From NCBI RefSeq assembly GCF_002934445.1, contig NZ_PTJE01000002.1, positions 253,392 through 317,391 on the forward strand: a DNA stretch of 64,000 bases. Reading direction: 5' to 3'. The stretch comes from Nonlabens xylanidelens. GTDB taxonomy: Bacteria; Bacteroidota; Bacteroidia; Flavobacteriales; Flavobacteriaceae. The notes beneath the pieces were generated by a model. That model saw nothing but the letters and a program-made list of their open reading frames with translations. It was not told the DNA's origin and searched no databases. The position numbers and the translations under genes are program-made. Shown here one piece after another: positions 1 through 7,092 of this stretch (within the stretch, counting starts at the first letter, position 1; every line of letters starts with the position of its first letter).

Positions 1-290
1 AATGGTACAGCTATTAATTTAAGAAGGTTGACAAAGATTTTACCAAAAGGCTCTATCCAACGACTAACAAAATGACGTGCATTAGAAATATAAACATCTT
101 TAGCTGGTATAATAGATTCTGTAGTAATAATTTTACCATCAACGATACTATTCTTAATATCTACCTTTGAGGCAATAGTTTTAACAAAAATTTCTTCTTG
201 TCCCCAACCTAGTTGCATAAGAATAAACCCAAATGCGATTCCGAGAATCATTCCTATTAATATCTGCCAGTGTAATGCTAATTTCTTCAT
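1..290 (-). CDS. Dicarboxylate/amino acid:cation symporter, N-terminal part (cut by window edge)
   Basis: Reading leftward from an ATG at 288-290, an open frame of 96 codons runs off the window. The product begins MKKLALHWQILIGMILGIAF, a first hydrophobic helix, and later contains WIEPFGKIFVNLLKLIAVP. This charged-then-hydrophobic block is typical of the sodium or proton:dicarboxylate symporter family (DAACS, PF00375; GltP/DctA type), where it lies around TM1-TM2. The family imports C4-dicarboxylates or acidic amino acids across the inner membrane. Between the two helices is an approximately 45-residue soluble segment, which is common in Bacteroidota members. Substrate cannot be judged because the binding region lies outside the window. 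Confidence 0.8.
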   Translation of the reverse strand, partial: MKKLALHWQILIGMILGIAFGFILMQLGWGQEEIFVKTIASKVDIKNSIVDGKIITTESIIPAKDVYISNARHFVSRWIEPFGKIFVNLLKLIAVP

Positions 291-350
291 GTAAAGACGT
301 CTTCTTTTTTTCTATGTGGTGTAATATACTTAAAGTTTTTGTGGTGTTTC

Positions 351-366
351 CGCTTTCGCGAAAGCG
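351..366. repeat. 16-bp palindrome CGCTTTCGCGAAAGCG, copy 1
   Basis: Perfect palindrome between two minus-strand genes, with flanks TTC on the left and AAACTAAA on the right. The same flanking bases recur around the copy at 48130, so the repeat unit is slightly longer than its 16-bp core. First of 11 copies exact over at least 15 of 16 bases, plus five more diverged ones. Confidence 0.95.
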
Positions 367-380
367 AAACTAAAACTATC

Positions 381-893
381 TTAATCTAACAAATTGATTA
401 TCTGCTTTCTAAGCAAAATAACGAGTAGTCCTATGAGTAAATAAAAAATATCATAGGTAATGTCATAAGTGACTGATCCTGAATAAAAGTCGTTTAAATA
501 TAAATCGTTAGTGCTGTGAGAAACATCACTTTGAAACTTTTTAAATACCCAATGCAAGAAATCTGGAAGTACATCAATGATATTCATCATTCCCAAAGTG
601 AACAAAATCACTTCAAATATTTTTTCTGTTTTCACAGCTCCTAGTGTGATCTGTGTAGTATCAAAACCTTTATCCAATTTTAAAACAGTTATAAGCTGGT
701 CTACAAACACAAAAAAAACAAAGTAAATAACTATACTGACTAACAATAAGGATGCAGCCATTAATAAAATACTCATTGTGTTTTCACTTTCCATAATAGG
801 AAATACTAATGAAAACAAACTGATAAACACGTAGAATAAACTTACTACCCCTATACTTTTAAATACTAATCTAAATAAATCTCGTACCGACAT
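381..893 (-). CDS. Hypothetical four-helix membrane protein
   Basis: 170 aa, family not recognised. Four hydrophobic segments are visible at about residues 10-33, 40-66, 90-110 and 148-166, so it is very probably an inner-membrane protein. Between helices 3 and 4 lies a polar stretch (about 115-145) rich in Ser, Asp and Tyr. Its start codon lies one base from the aroC stop codon on the same strand, so the two are probably co-transcribed from the promoter in front of aroC. A role in aromatic biosynthesis is not implied by the sequence itself. Confidence 0.6.
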   Translation of the reverse strand: MSVRDLFRLVFKSIGVVSLFYVFISLFSLVFPIMESENTMSILLMAASLLLVSIVIYFVFFVFVDQLITVLKLDKGFDTTQITLGAVKTEKIFEVILFTLGMMNIIDVLPDFLHWVFKKFQSDVSHSTNDLYLNDFYSGSVTYDITYDIFYLLIGLLVILLRKQIINLLD

Positions 894-894
894 A

Positions 895-1959
895 TTAAAT
901 TTTTGATGTACGTGCTCTCAAAAAATGATCTGCAAGAACTAAGGCTGCCATAGCTTCTACAATAACTACAGCTCTAGGCACCACACATGGGTCGTGCCTA
1001 CCTTTACCTTGCATCTCTACTATATCACCATTAGAATTAATGGTTTCTTGTGATTGCATAATAGTTGCTACTGGTTTAAAAGCTACTCTAAAATAGATGT
1101 CCATACCGTTAGAAATACCACCTTGTATACCACCACTTAAATTAGTTTTGGTCGAACCGTCTGTATTATAAAGGTCGTTATGCTCACTACCTTTCATTTT
1201 TGCACCGCAAAAACCACTACCGTACTCAAAACCTTTTACCGCATTTATGGATAGCATCGCTTTTCCTAAATCTGCATGTAGTTTATCAAAGGCTGGTTCT
1301 CCTAATCCTGCCGGTACTCCTTGCACAACGCAAGTTATAGTACCACCTATGGTATCTCCTTCTTTTCTTATTTGGAGTATTCTTTCTTCCATAGCTTTTG
1401 CAGTAACTGGGTCTGCACAGCGTACGATATTGTTTTCAATTTCTGAGAAGTCAAGTGCTTGATAAGGTTTATCAATAAAAATATCACCTACACTACTAGT
1501 GAACGCAGTCACTTTAATTTGTGAAAGCATTTGTTTTGCGATAGCACCTGCTACTACTCTACTAGCCGTTTCTCTAGCGCTGCTGCGACCACCACCGCGA
1601 TAATCACGATGTCCATATTTATCTTCATACACCTTATCTGCATGACTAGGTCTAAAAGTATCTTTTATATGGGAATAGTCTTTTGACTTTTGGTTCTCAT
1701 TTACAATCTGAAAACCTATAGGAGTTCCTGTAGTTTTCCCTTCAAATATTCCCGAATAAAACTGCACCGTATCGCTTTCTTTGCGTTGTGTAACAATTTT
1801 ACTTTGTCCTGGTTTGCGTCTATCTAGATCGTATTGAATTGCTTCTAGATCTATATCTATTCCTGCTGGGCAACCATCTATAACACCACCTATTGCAGCG
1901 CCATGTGATTCTCCATATGTTATAACGGTAAAGTTTTTACCAAAGGTATTTCCTGCCAT
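895..1959 (-). CDS. aroC: Chorismate synthase
   Basis: 354 aa, full family length (about 350-360). It converts 5-enolpyruvylshikimate-3-phosphate to chorismate, the last common step to aromatic amino acids, folate and quinones, using reduced FMN. Diagnostic blocks are [18 protein letters not shown] at residues 16-33, RRKPGQS near 47, [16 protein letters not shown] near 117 (FMN/substrate binding) and the C-terminal [10 protein letters not shown] near 320. All expected His and Arg blocks are present, so it should be active. A -7 box TATATTTG ends five bases before the ATG, which suggests a very short or absent 5' leader. Confidence 0.97.
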   Translation of the reverse strand: MAGNTFGKNFTVITYGESHGAAIGGVIDGCPAGIDIDLEAIQYDLDRRKPGQSKIVTQRKESDTVQFYSGIFEGKTTGTPIGFQIVNENQKSKDYSHIKDTFRPSHADKVYEDKYGHRDYRGGGRSSARETASRVVAGAIAKQMLSQIKVTAFTSSVGDIFIDKPYQALDFSEIENNIVRCADPVTAKAMEERILQIRKEGDTIGGTITCVVQGVPAGLGEPAFDKLHADLGKAMLSINAVKGFEYGSGFCGAKMKGSEHNDLYNTDGSTKTNLSGGIQGGISNGMDIYFRVAFKPVATIMQSQETINSNGDIVEMQGKGRHDPCVVPRAVVIVEAMAALVLADHFLRARTSKI

Positions 1960-1964
1960 GTGAG

Positions 1965-1972
1965 CAAATATA
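1965..1972 (-). promoter_or_regulatory. -7 promoter box TATATTTG for aroC
   Basis: Read on the minus strand this matches the Bacteroidota -7 consensus TAnnTTTG. Only five bases separate it from the aroC ATG, so transcription should begin at or next to the start codon. No TTG was found at the expected -33 distance. Confidence 0.55.
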
Positions 1973-2030
1973 ATGCATCAATAGCATTAGCTTTGTAGGT
2001 AACAATCACTTTTACATGTAAAATATCTTT

Positions 2031-2801
2031 ATGAAAAACATTCTATTTATAATTGTCGCTGCGATACTTCTACTACCGTCTTGTAAATCTAAAAAAGTAG
2101 CAACAGTAAATGAGGTTGTAATTTCTAATTATTCAAAGGCAAAAATGGCTTTATCTTCAGGAGAAATTGACTTAGGTACAGATCTTATAGACAAAGCTCT
2201 TCAAGATAATGATCCAACAGAATTAGAAGAATTGTATTACCTAAGAGGTTTTATCTTACACGCTTATGGTAAAACTGAAGACGCTAGAACTTATTATCAA
2301 AAGGTTTTAGACATGAATACCACTTATTCCTCTTACTCTAAAAAAGCACAAATACTTCTAGACCTAACTTATGAAGAAGAAGCTTATAAAAAATCAAAGA
2401 TGGAAGAAGATGAAAAAGAAAGCAACCATGATGATAAACCCATAAATATTGAAGATTTTCAAGTGATAGAAAAACAACCTAGGTTTGAAAGTTGTCCAGA
2501 TACTACAAATACAGAAATTCAACGATGTACTAATCACACATTACAAAGACACATAAGTAGGAATTATGACAGTTCTATAGGAAAACAATTTGGAGTCCAA
2601 AAAAGAACAAGAACCTATGTACTATACTCGGTTAATGAAGAAGGTATAATATCAAATGTAAGAGCACGAGGTTCTAACAAATTCTTAGCTTTGGAAGCAA
2701 AAAGAGTCGTTTATAGCATCCCTAAAATGATACCTGGTTTACAAAAAGGAGAACCTGTGTCGGTGCCATATAGCATACCAGTGACCTACGCACCTTATTA
2801 A
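2031..2801 (+). CDS. TPR lipoprotein with TonB-C-like domain
   Basis: 256 aa. Residues 1-18 form a lipoprotein signal ending in the lipobox LLPSC, so the mature protein is predicted to be lipid-anchored. Residues about 25-125 are helical with TPR-like spacing (DLIDKALQDNDPTELEELYY, then ARTYYQKVLDMN). Residues about 150-256 resemble the C-terminal domain of TonB-type proteins: the elements YVLYSVNEEGIISNVRA and IPKMIPGLQKGEPVSVPYSI match the usual 'f.Vn.dG.i...' and 'P.m.Pg...G..v.v.y..P' pattern. There is no TonB membrane anchor or Pro-rich linker, so it is not a classical energy transducer. The next gene has the same terminal domain. Confidence 0.7.
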   Translation: MKNILFIIVAAILLLPSCKSKKVATVNEVVISNYSKAKMALSSGEIDLGTDLIDKALQDNDPTELEELYYLRGFILHAYGKTEDARTYYQKVLDMNTTYSSYSKKAQILLDLTYEEEAYKKSKMEEDEKESNHDDKPINIEDFQVIEKQPRFESCPDTTNTEIQRCTNHTLQRHISRNYDSSIGKQFGVQKRTRTYVLYSVNEEGIISNVRARGSNKFLALEAKRVVYSIPKMIPGLQKGEPVSVPYSIPVTYAPY

Positions 2802-2910
2802 TTAAGATAAACAGTTAATAAATTAGGATAAAACCACATGAAATAAAAGCTACACTACTTTTAACTTAATGCTTGCTAAATCTAATATATTTGAAAAAAA
2901 ATAATAGAAA

Positions 2911-3375
2911 ATGAAAAAAATACTTATAATCGCAACGCTTCTAGTAGGATCAATAGGTTATGCTCAAAGCTCATCCTTAGAAGCATTATCGATGGACAAC
3001 GTTGATCAAGCACCATTATTTGATAACTGTAAAATAGAAGATTCTAAAAACTGTTTTTCAACTAGCATTACAAGTTTTATCAATAAAAACATTAATAAAG
3101 ATCTTGCTAAACAAAGTAACCTTTTAGGAAAACAACGAGTTGTATCTCAATTTTCAATAAATGAAGAAGGTCGTATAGAAGGTATTACTTCTGTTTCTAC
3201 TCAAGACATTTTGAAAAAAGAAATGAGTCGTGTTTTAAATATGTTGCCTACTTTAAAGCCTGCTATGAAAAATGGTAAAGCAGTAACGGTAAGTTATAGT
3301 GTACCAGTAGAGTTTGCTTCAAAACTAGACTTCCCCATCTCAGCTCCTAATCCTAATAAAGTTCAAAACAACTAA
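2911..3375 (+). CDS. Secreted TonB-C-like domain protein
   Basis: 154 aa with a cleavable signal peptide at residues 1-18 (MKKILIIATLLVGSIGYAQS). The remainder is a single domain homologous by eye to the C-terminal half of the preceding gene: a Cys pair (DNCKIEDSKNCF), then GKQRVVSQFSINEEGRIEGI and LPTLKPAMKNGKAVTVSYSV. The pair therefore looks like a local duplication, or a domain carried once alone and once fused to a TPR. The product is expected in the periplasm. Substrate or partner is unknown. Only two bases separate its stop codon from the next gene, so they probably form one transcript. Confidence 0.65.
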   Translation: MKKILIIATLLVGSIGYAQSSSLEALSMDNVDQAPLFDNCKIEDSKNCFSTSITSFINKNINKDLAKQSNLLGKQRVVSQFSINEEGRIEGITSVSTQDILKKEMSRVLNMLPTLKPAMKNGKAVTVSYSVPVEFASKLDFPISAPNPNKVQNN

Positions 3376-3377
3376 TT

Positions 3378-4169
3378 ATGTTCAACAAAATCCTATTTGC
3401 TTTTTGCTTAATAGCTGTCATATCATGTGATTCTAGCGATGATAATGACGGCAACATGACTAACACAGACTTTAATTATTTTCCACTGTCTGTTACAAAT
3501 ACATGGAATTTTGAAATAACAACAGGTACAGACACACCTTCTAACGAATCCCTTACGGTAGAGACAGTCTCTGGTACAGAGTTCACACTTACATCAGATC
3601 CCACTGATCCTGCAGGATTCATGACACGTATTTTAAGTGGTGGAGCTTTAAAGGATGAAAACGGTACTTTAATAGGCAATGGAAACATTGACTTCGGCTT
3701 ACAAGGTTTAAGTAATTTTAATGTAGCTATTGTAAATGGTACCTTATATGATCAAAATGCAAACGTTAACACTGAGCTGTTCTCAACAACTGGTACTACC
3801 TCACAAACAGTAGATGTTTATGATCTAGATATCACGTATCAAGTTAGAACTGTACAACAGGCAGATGTAGCTCAAATGGTAGTAGAAGGTGTTACTTATA
3901 GCGATATTATACACTCACAACTTATTATCAACGCAACAATATCTACAGATGTAACAATAGGTAATTTTACTCAACAAGTACCTTTATTAGATCCTCAAGA
4001 CGTTATAGTTGTAGATAATTACTGGTCAAAGGACATAGGTTTAATAAAATCAGATAATCAACTAGATTATGAATTAAGAGATTATTCAACTTTAGGTCTT
4101 ACGTTACCAGTACCACAAAGTGCTAGTATTTTAACAACTCAAAATTTAACGACTTACACAGTTCAATAA
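3378..4169 (+). CDS. Lipoprotein of unknown function
   Basis: 263 aa, not recognised. Residues 1-17 are a lipoprotein signal with lipobox AVISC followed by an acidic D-S-S-D-D-N-D stretch, the Asp-rich tether often seen on flavobacterial outer-membrane lipoproteins. The mature part begins FNYFPLSVTNTWNFEI, a phrase common to Bacteroidota lipoproteins built largely of beta strands, and it is rich in Thr, Val and Asn. The gene starts two bases after the preceding stop and is followed by a strong terminator, so it ends a three-gene envelope operon (2031-4169). Confidence 0.6.
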   Translation: MFNKILFAFCLIAVISCDSSDDNDGNMTNTDFNYFPLSVTNTWNFEITTGTDTPSNESLTVETVSGTEFTLTSDPTDPAGFMTRILSGGALKDENGTLIGNGNIDFGLQGLSNFNVAIVNGTLYDQNANVNTELFSTTGTTSQTVDVYDLDITYQVRTVQQADVAQMVVEGVTYSDIIHSQLIINATISTDVTIGNFTQQVPLLDPQDVIVVDNYWSKDIGLIKSDNQLDYELRDYSTLGLTLPVPQSASILTTQNLTTYTVQ

Positions 4170-4185
4170 ATCAGTTAATTTTTAT

Positions 4186-4227
4186 AAAAAAGTGCTATTG
4201 TCGATAAAAAACAAAAGCACTTTTTTT
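4186..4227 (+). terminator. Rho-independent terminator after the 3378 lipoprotein gene
   Basis: Stem AAAAAGTGCT pairs with AGCACTTTTT across a 20-nt A-rich loop, followed by a T run. It lies 17 bases after the stop codon. Confidence 0.75.
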
Positions 4228-4267
4228 ATGCTTTATAAGAAAAGATTAAGTAGGAAATTGATATAAA

Positions 4268-4305
4268 GCAAAAAACGTCCTTACAATTAAGTAAGAACGT
4301 TTTTG
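4268..4305 (-). terminator. Terminator of tRNA-Arg
   Basis: On the minus strand AAAAACGTTCTTAC pairs with GTAAGGACGTTTTT around a short AT loop and ends in T residues, immediately downstream of the tRNA 3' end. Confidence 0.75.
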
Positions 4306-4379
4306 TGAGCCCGATAGGATTCGAACCTATGACCGCCTCCTTAGAAGGGAGGTGCTCTATCCAGCTGAGCTACGAGCCC
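4306..4379 (-). tRNA. tRNA-Arg (anticodon TCT)
   Basis: The minus strand folds as a complete 74-nt cloverleaf: acceptor stem GGGCTCG/CGGGCTC (one G-G mismatch or sliding allowed at the inner pair), D arm GCTC...GAGC, anticodon stem CCTCC/GGAGG with loop CTTCTAA, and T arm ATAGG-TTCGAAT-CCTAT. Anticodon TCT reads AGA/AGG arginine codons, the main Arg codons in this AT-rich genome. The discriminator base is A and CCA is not encoded. It has its own promoter and terminator, so it is a single-gene transcription unit. Confidence 0.96.
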
Positions 4380-4407
4380 TAATGCTTAAATTATCTCTAA
4401 GCGGTTG

Positions 4408-4436
4408 CAAATATAATACTATTTTATAAAGTGCAA
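4408..4436 (-). promoter_or_regulatory. Promoter of tRNA-Arg (TTG-N18-TATATTTG)
   Basis: On the minus strand a -33 TTG (4434-4436) is followed after 18 bases by TATATTTG (4408-4415), a full match to the Bacteroidota primary-sigma promoter. It lies 28 bases before the mature tRNA 5' end. Confidence 0.75.
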
Positions 4437-4497
4437 CAATAAAAATGAAAAATAAAAATGACTTAATTCGCATAGGTTAATAACTACTTGAATTACT

Positions 4498-4505
4498 TAA
4501 TTTTG
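4498..4505 (+). promoter_or_regulatory. -7 promoter box TAATTTTG for the PAP2 gene
   Basis: Matches TAnnTTTG and ends five bases before the ATG at 4511, the same short spacing seen at aroC and uvrA. Confidence 0.5.
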
Positions 4506-4510
4506 CATCT

Positions 4511-5398
4511 ATGAATTTTTTGAAAAATATTTTTACGTTAGTGCTATTATTGGCTGTTTCCAGTCTTTATTCGCAAAATTTCAAGCCAGATTCTTATACA
4601 GCTGTAGATGTAGAAGAAATGAATACATGGCAATTACTTAAATACGATGGTCTTAATGCACTTAATGGTGTTGGCTACTCCTATCTGAGACCTTTTAATT
4701 GGCAAAAAAATGACTTCTATAGAGCTGGAGCCACTGGATTATTAGTTGGTGGTCTTTATACATTTGATAATGAATCTAGTGATTACTTTAGAAGACAAGA
4801 AAAAGACATCCCTACTTACATCAAGGATTTTGGTTGGTACTTTGGTAGTCCACAAAACAATTATGGTGTTACTGCTGGTATTTATGCTTACGGATTAATA
4901 ACTAAAGACCCAGAATGGAGACGTACTGGTGTCTTAATGATATCTAGCGCAACAGCTGGTGGACTTTTACAACAAATATTAAAGACATTAACAGGAAGAG
5001 CTAGACCAGAAACTGATCTAGGGAGAAATGAATTTAGACCATTTTCAGGAGAGTCTGGTTTTAGATCATTTCCATCTGGGCACACTGTACTTGCATTTAC
5101 CACAGCTTATGCCCTAGCAAAACATTTTGATAACCCATTTGTAAAAGCTGGTATTTATACGGTAGGTCTCATATCGCCAGTATCTAGATTATGGGCAGGA
5201 GCACACTTTTTAACAGACGTAGTTCTTAGTATGGCTATTACTATTGCTACTGTAGAAGCTGTAGACAGGTACTTAGATACTAGAAATGGATATGGTGAGA
5301 AAAGGTACGGTACAGGTAAAACTGGCCAGAATCCAAAAAAAATGGTGTTTAACATAACAGCCACCACGAACACTTTAGGTGTAACTTTAAATTTTTAA
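4511..5398 (+). CDS. PAP2-superfamily phosphatase
   Basis: 295 aa with an N-terminal signal (residues 1-22, cleavage after SLYSQ). The three catalytic motifs of type 2 phosphatidic-acid phosphatases are present: KTLTGRARP (about 158-166), FPSGH (about 187-191) and SRLWAGAHFLTD (about 226-237), containing the nucleophilic His and the acid/base His. Such enzymes dephosphorylate lipid phosphates or pyrophosphates (phosphatidate, PGP, undecaprenyl-PP) at the membrane or in the periplasm. The core has fewer long hydrophobic helices than integral PAP2 enzymes, so a periplasmic or envelope-associated form is likely. Substrate is not decidable from sequence. Confidence 0.88.
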   Translation: MNFLKNIFTLVLLLAVSSLYSQNFKPDSYTAVDVEEMNTWQLLKYDGLNALNGVGYSYLRPFNWQKNDFYRAGATGLLVGGLYTFDNESSDYFRRQEKDIPTYIKDFGWYFGSPQNNYGVTAGIYAYGLITKDPEWRRTGVLMISSATAGGLLQQILKTLTGRARPETDLGRNEFRPFSGESGFRSFPSGHTVLAFTTAYALAKHFDNPFVKAGIYTVGLISPVSRLWAGAHFLTDVVLSMAITIATVEAVDRYLDTRNGYGEKRYGTGKTGQNPKKMVFNITATTNTLGVTLNF

Positions 5399-5438
5399 AC
5401 GTTTAACATCTCAATTATTTAGTTAAACGATTTTGGAT

Positions 5439-5446
5439 TAACTTTG
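5439..5446 (+). promoter_or_regulatory. -7 promoter box TAACTTTG for folE
   Basis: Consensus TAnnTTTG, 17 bases before the folE ATG. No convincing -33 TTG. Confidence 0.5.
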
Positions 5447-5463
5447 AATCATATATCAATATT

Positions 5464-6063
5464 ATGGCGCCATATAGAGTTTTTGAAGAGTATAACATTA
5501 AGATCACCGAAGAGATTCAGGACAAGTATCGCGACGTTATTAAAGAAATAGGAGAAGATGTAACTCGAGAAGGGTTAGTTAAAACTCCTGAAAGAGCTGC
5601 CAAAGCAATGCAATTTCTAACGTCTGGTTATGATATAGACCCAGCTGAAATCCTTAAAGGAGCCATGTTTGCAGAGGATTACAATGACATGGTAATCATT
5701 AAAGATATAGAGTTATATTCTCTATGCGAGCACCACATGCTGCCTTTCTTTGGTAAAGCGCACATTGCTTATATACCTAATGGACATATCGTAGGGCTTT
5801 CTAAGATACCTCGTATAGTAGACGTGTTTGCACGTAGATTACAAGTACAAGAAAGACTTACTCACGATATATTAGAGTGCATTGATAAAACATTAAAGCC
5901 GCAAGGTGTAGCTGTAGTAATAGAAGCTTCTCATATGTGTATGATGATGCGCGGCGTACAAAAACAAAACAGCGTTACTACCACTAGTGGTTTCAGAGGT
6001 CAATTTGAAAAAGTAGAAACGCGTAGCGAGTTTATGAACCTAATTAGCTCAAAATTACACTAA
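5464..6063 (+). CDS. folE: GTP cyclohydrolase I
   Basis: 199 aa. It hydrolyses GTP to 7,8-dihydroneopterin triphosphate, the entry step to tetrahydrofolate (and to queuosine-type pathways). Zinc-ligand motifs are visible: [20 protein letters not shown] (Cys and His ligands near residue 88) and [10 protein letters not shown] near 157 (third Cys ligand). Also present are [20 protein letters not shown] and the C-terminal TTTSGFRG. Length and motif order match the canonical type I enzyme, so activity is expected as a toroidal homodecamer in the cytoplasm. Confidence 0.96.
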   Translation: MAPYRVFEEYNIKITEEIQDKYRDVIKEIGEDVTREGLVKTPERAAKAMQFLTSGYDIDPAEILKGAMFAEDYNDMVIIKDIELYSLCEHHMLPFFGKAHIAYIPNGHIVGLSKIPRIVDVFARRLQVQERLTHDILECIDKTLKPQGVAVVIEASHMCMMMRGVQKQNSVTTTSGFRGQFEKVETRSEFMNLISSKLH

Positions 6064-6115
6064 AACCTCTTTTTGGAACGTTATTTGACTATACACTAGT
6101 ATTAAATTCAAATAT

Positions 6116-6418
6116 ATGTTTCAATCAAAACGTTCAAAATTAATTGCTAGTATTGTATTAGACCTAATTGGTATGGCATCTGTACCACTAGGGTTTACTG
6201 AAATACTGGATTTAGGTTGGGCACCCATTGCAGGTTATTTAATGACCAAATTATATCCAGGTAAATCTGGAGTAACAGCTGGGGTACTTACAACCATAGA
6301 AGAATTAATGCCAGGTATGGACGTGATTCCATCATTTACCATAATGTGGTGTTATACTTACCTGATCAAATCAGGTGTAGAAAAAGAAGAAAACGTCATA
6401 GATGTAGATCATTCATAA
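6116..6418 (+). CDS. Small conserved membrane protein of unknown function
   Basis: 100 aa. Three hydrophobic stretches (about 8-26, 33-58 and 65-88) are interrupted by a Gly/Pro-rich segment (LYPGKSGVTAGV) and by a motif EELMPGMDVIPSFTIMW that looks conserved rather than random. It follows folE by 52 bases in the same direction and is closed by a bidirectional terminator. No function can be assigned; membrane location is inferred from hydropathy. Confidence 0.6.
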   Translation: MFQSKRSKLIASIVLDLIGMASVPLGFTEILDLGWAPIAGYLMTKLYPGKSGVTAGVLTTIEELMPGMDVIPSFTIMWCYTYLIKSGVEKEENVIDVDHS

Positions 6419-6448
6419 TAAAAAAGCTCCATAAAGGAGCTTTTTTTT
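6417..6448. terminator. Bidirectional terminator between 6116 gene and msrA
   Basis: AAAAAAGCTCC-ATAA-AGGAGCTTTTTTTT between convergent genes: a strong stem with A and T tracts on either side, working for both strands. Confidence 0.85.
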
Positions 6449-6451
6449 ATT

Positions 6452-6982
6452 TTACACTGCGAGCTCTTTAAAGCCATCCATTAATTTCTTAATCTTAGGA
6501 TCTATAATCACCTGACAGTATCGTTGATCACGATTATTATTGTAATAATCATTATGCCCTTCTTCGGCTAGATAAAACTCAATTGCAGGTGCTATTTCAG
6601 TAACAATAGGATCGTCAAATGTAGAAGATGCATCGAGTTCTCTAACCAGCTCTTTAGCTATTTTCTCTTGCTCTTCATTTACATATAGAATAGCACTTCT
6701 ATATTGTGTACCTACATCATATTGTTGCCTATTTAAAGTAGTAGGATCATGAGTAGCCATAAATACTTGTAATAATTCTTTAAATGAAACTATATCATTG
6801 TTATAAGTTATTTCAATAGCCTCTGCATGACCAGTTCTTCCTTGCATCACCTCTCTATATGGAGGGTTTTTAATAAAACCACCACAAAAACCAGATCGCA
6901 CCTGCTCCACTCCTTTCACTCTTTGAAAAACGGCTTCGGTACACCAAAAACATCCACCTGCTAAAATCGCTTTTTCCATCAT
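6452..6982 (-). CDS. msrA: Peptide-methionine (S)-S-oxide reductase
   Basis: 176 aa. It reduces methionine-S-sulfoxide in proteins and free Met, repairing oxidative damage. The catalytic motif GGCFWCTEAVF sits at residues 9-19; GCFWC is the family signature, with the nucleophile as its first Cys. HNDYYNNNRDQRYCQ near residue 143 contains a candidate resolving Cys. It has no signal peptide, so it is cytosolic. It is not fused to MsrB, and no msrB is adjacent. An AAAGGATG stretch just before the ATG could act as an unusual Shine-Dalgarno-like site. Confidence 0.95.
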   Translation of the reverse strand: MMEKAILAGGCFWCTEAVFQRVKGVEQVRSGFCGGFIKNPPYREVMQGRTGHAEAIEITYNNDIVSFKELLQVFMATHDPTTLNRQQYDVGTQYRSAILYVNEEQEKIAKELVRELDASSTFDDPIVTEIAPAIEFYLAEEGHNDYYNNNRDQRYCQVIIDPKIKKLMDGFKELAV

Positions 6983-7092
6983 CCTTTTTTTATTTACAAT
7001 TTACAACCAAGAGCTCAATTTTTACTTTAATTAACAAGTCTTTAATGAATTCATTTTTTGTAGTCCTTAGATTTGCTTTTTGTTTAAATTTT

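Noticed and set aside
351-366. parS-like centromere site for the 16-bp palindrome
   Set aside because: The sequence lacks the CACGTG centre of known parS sites, and the density (about one per 4 kb) is far too high.
1247-1462. Plus-strand ORF inside aroC
   Set aside because: It is the antisense shadow of the intact aroC gene; the same applies to other short frames opposite long genes.
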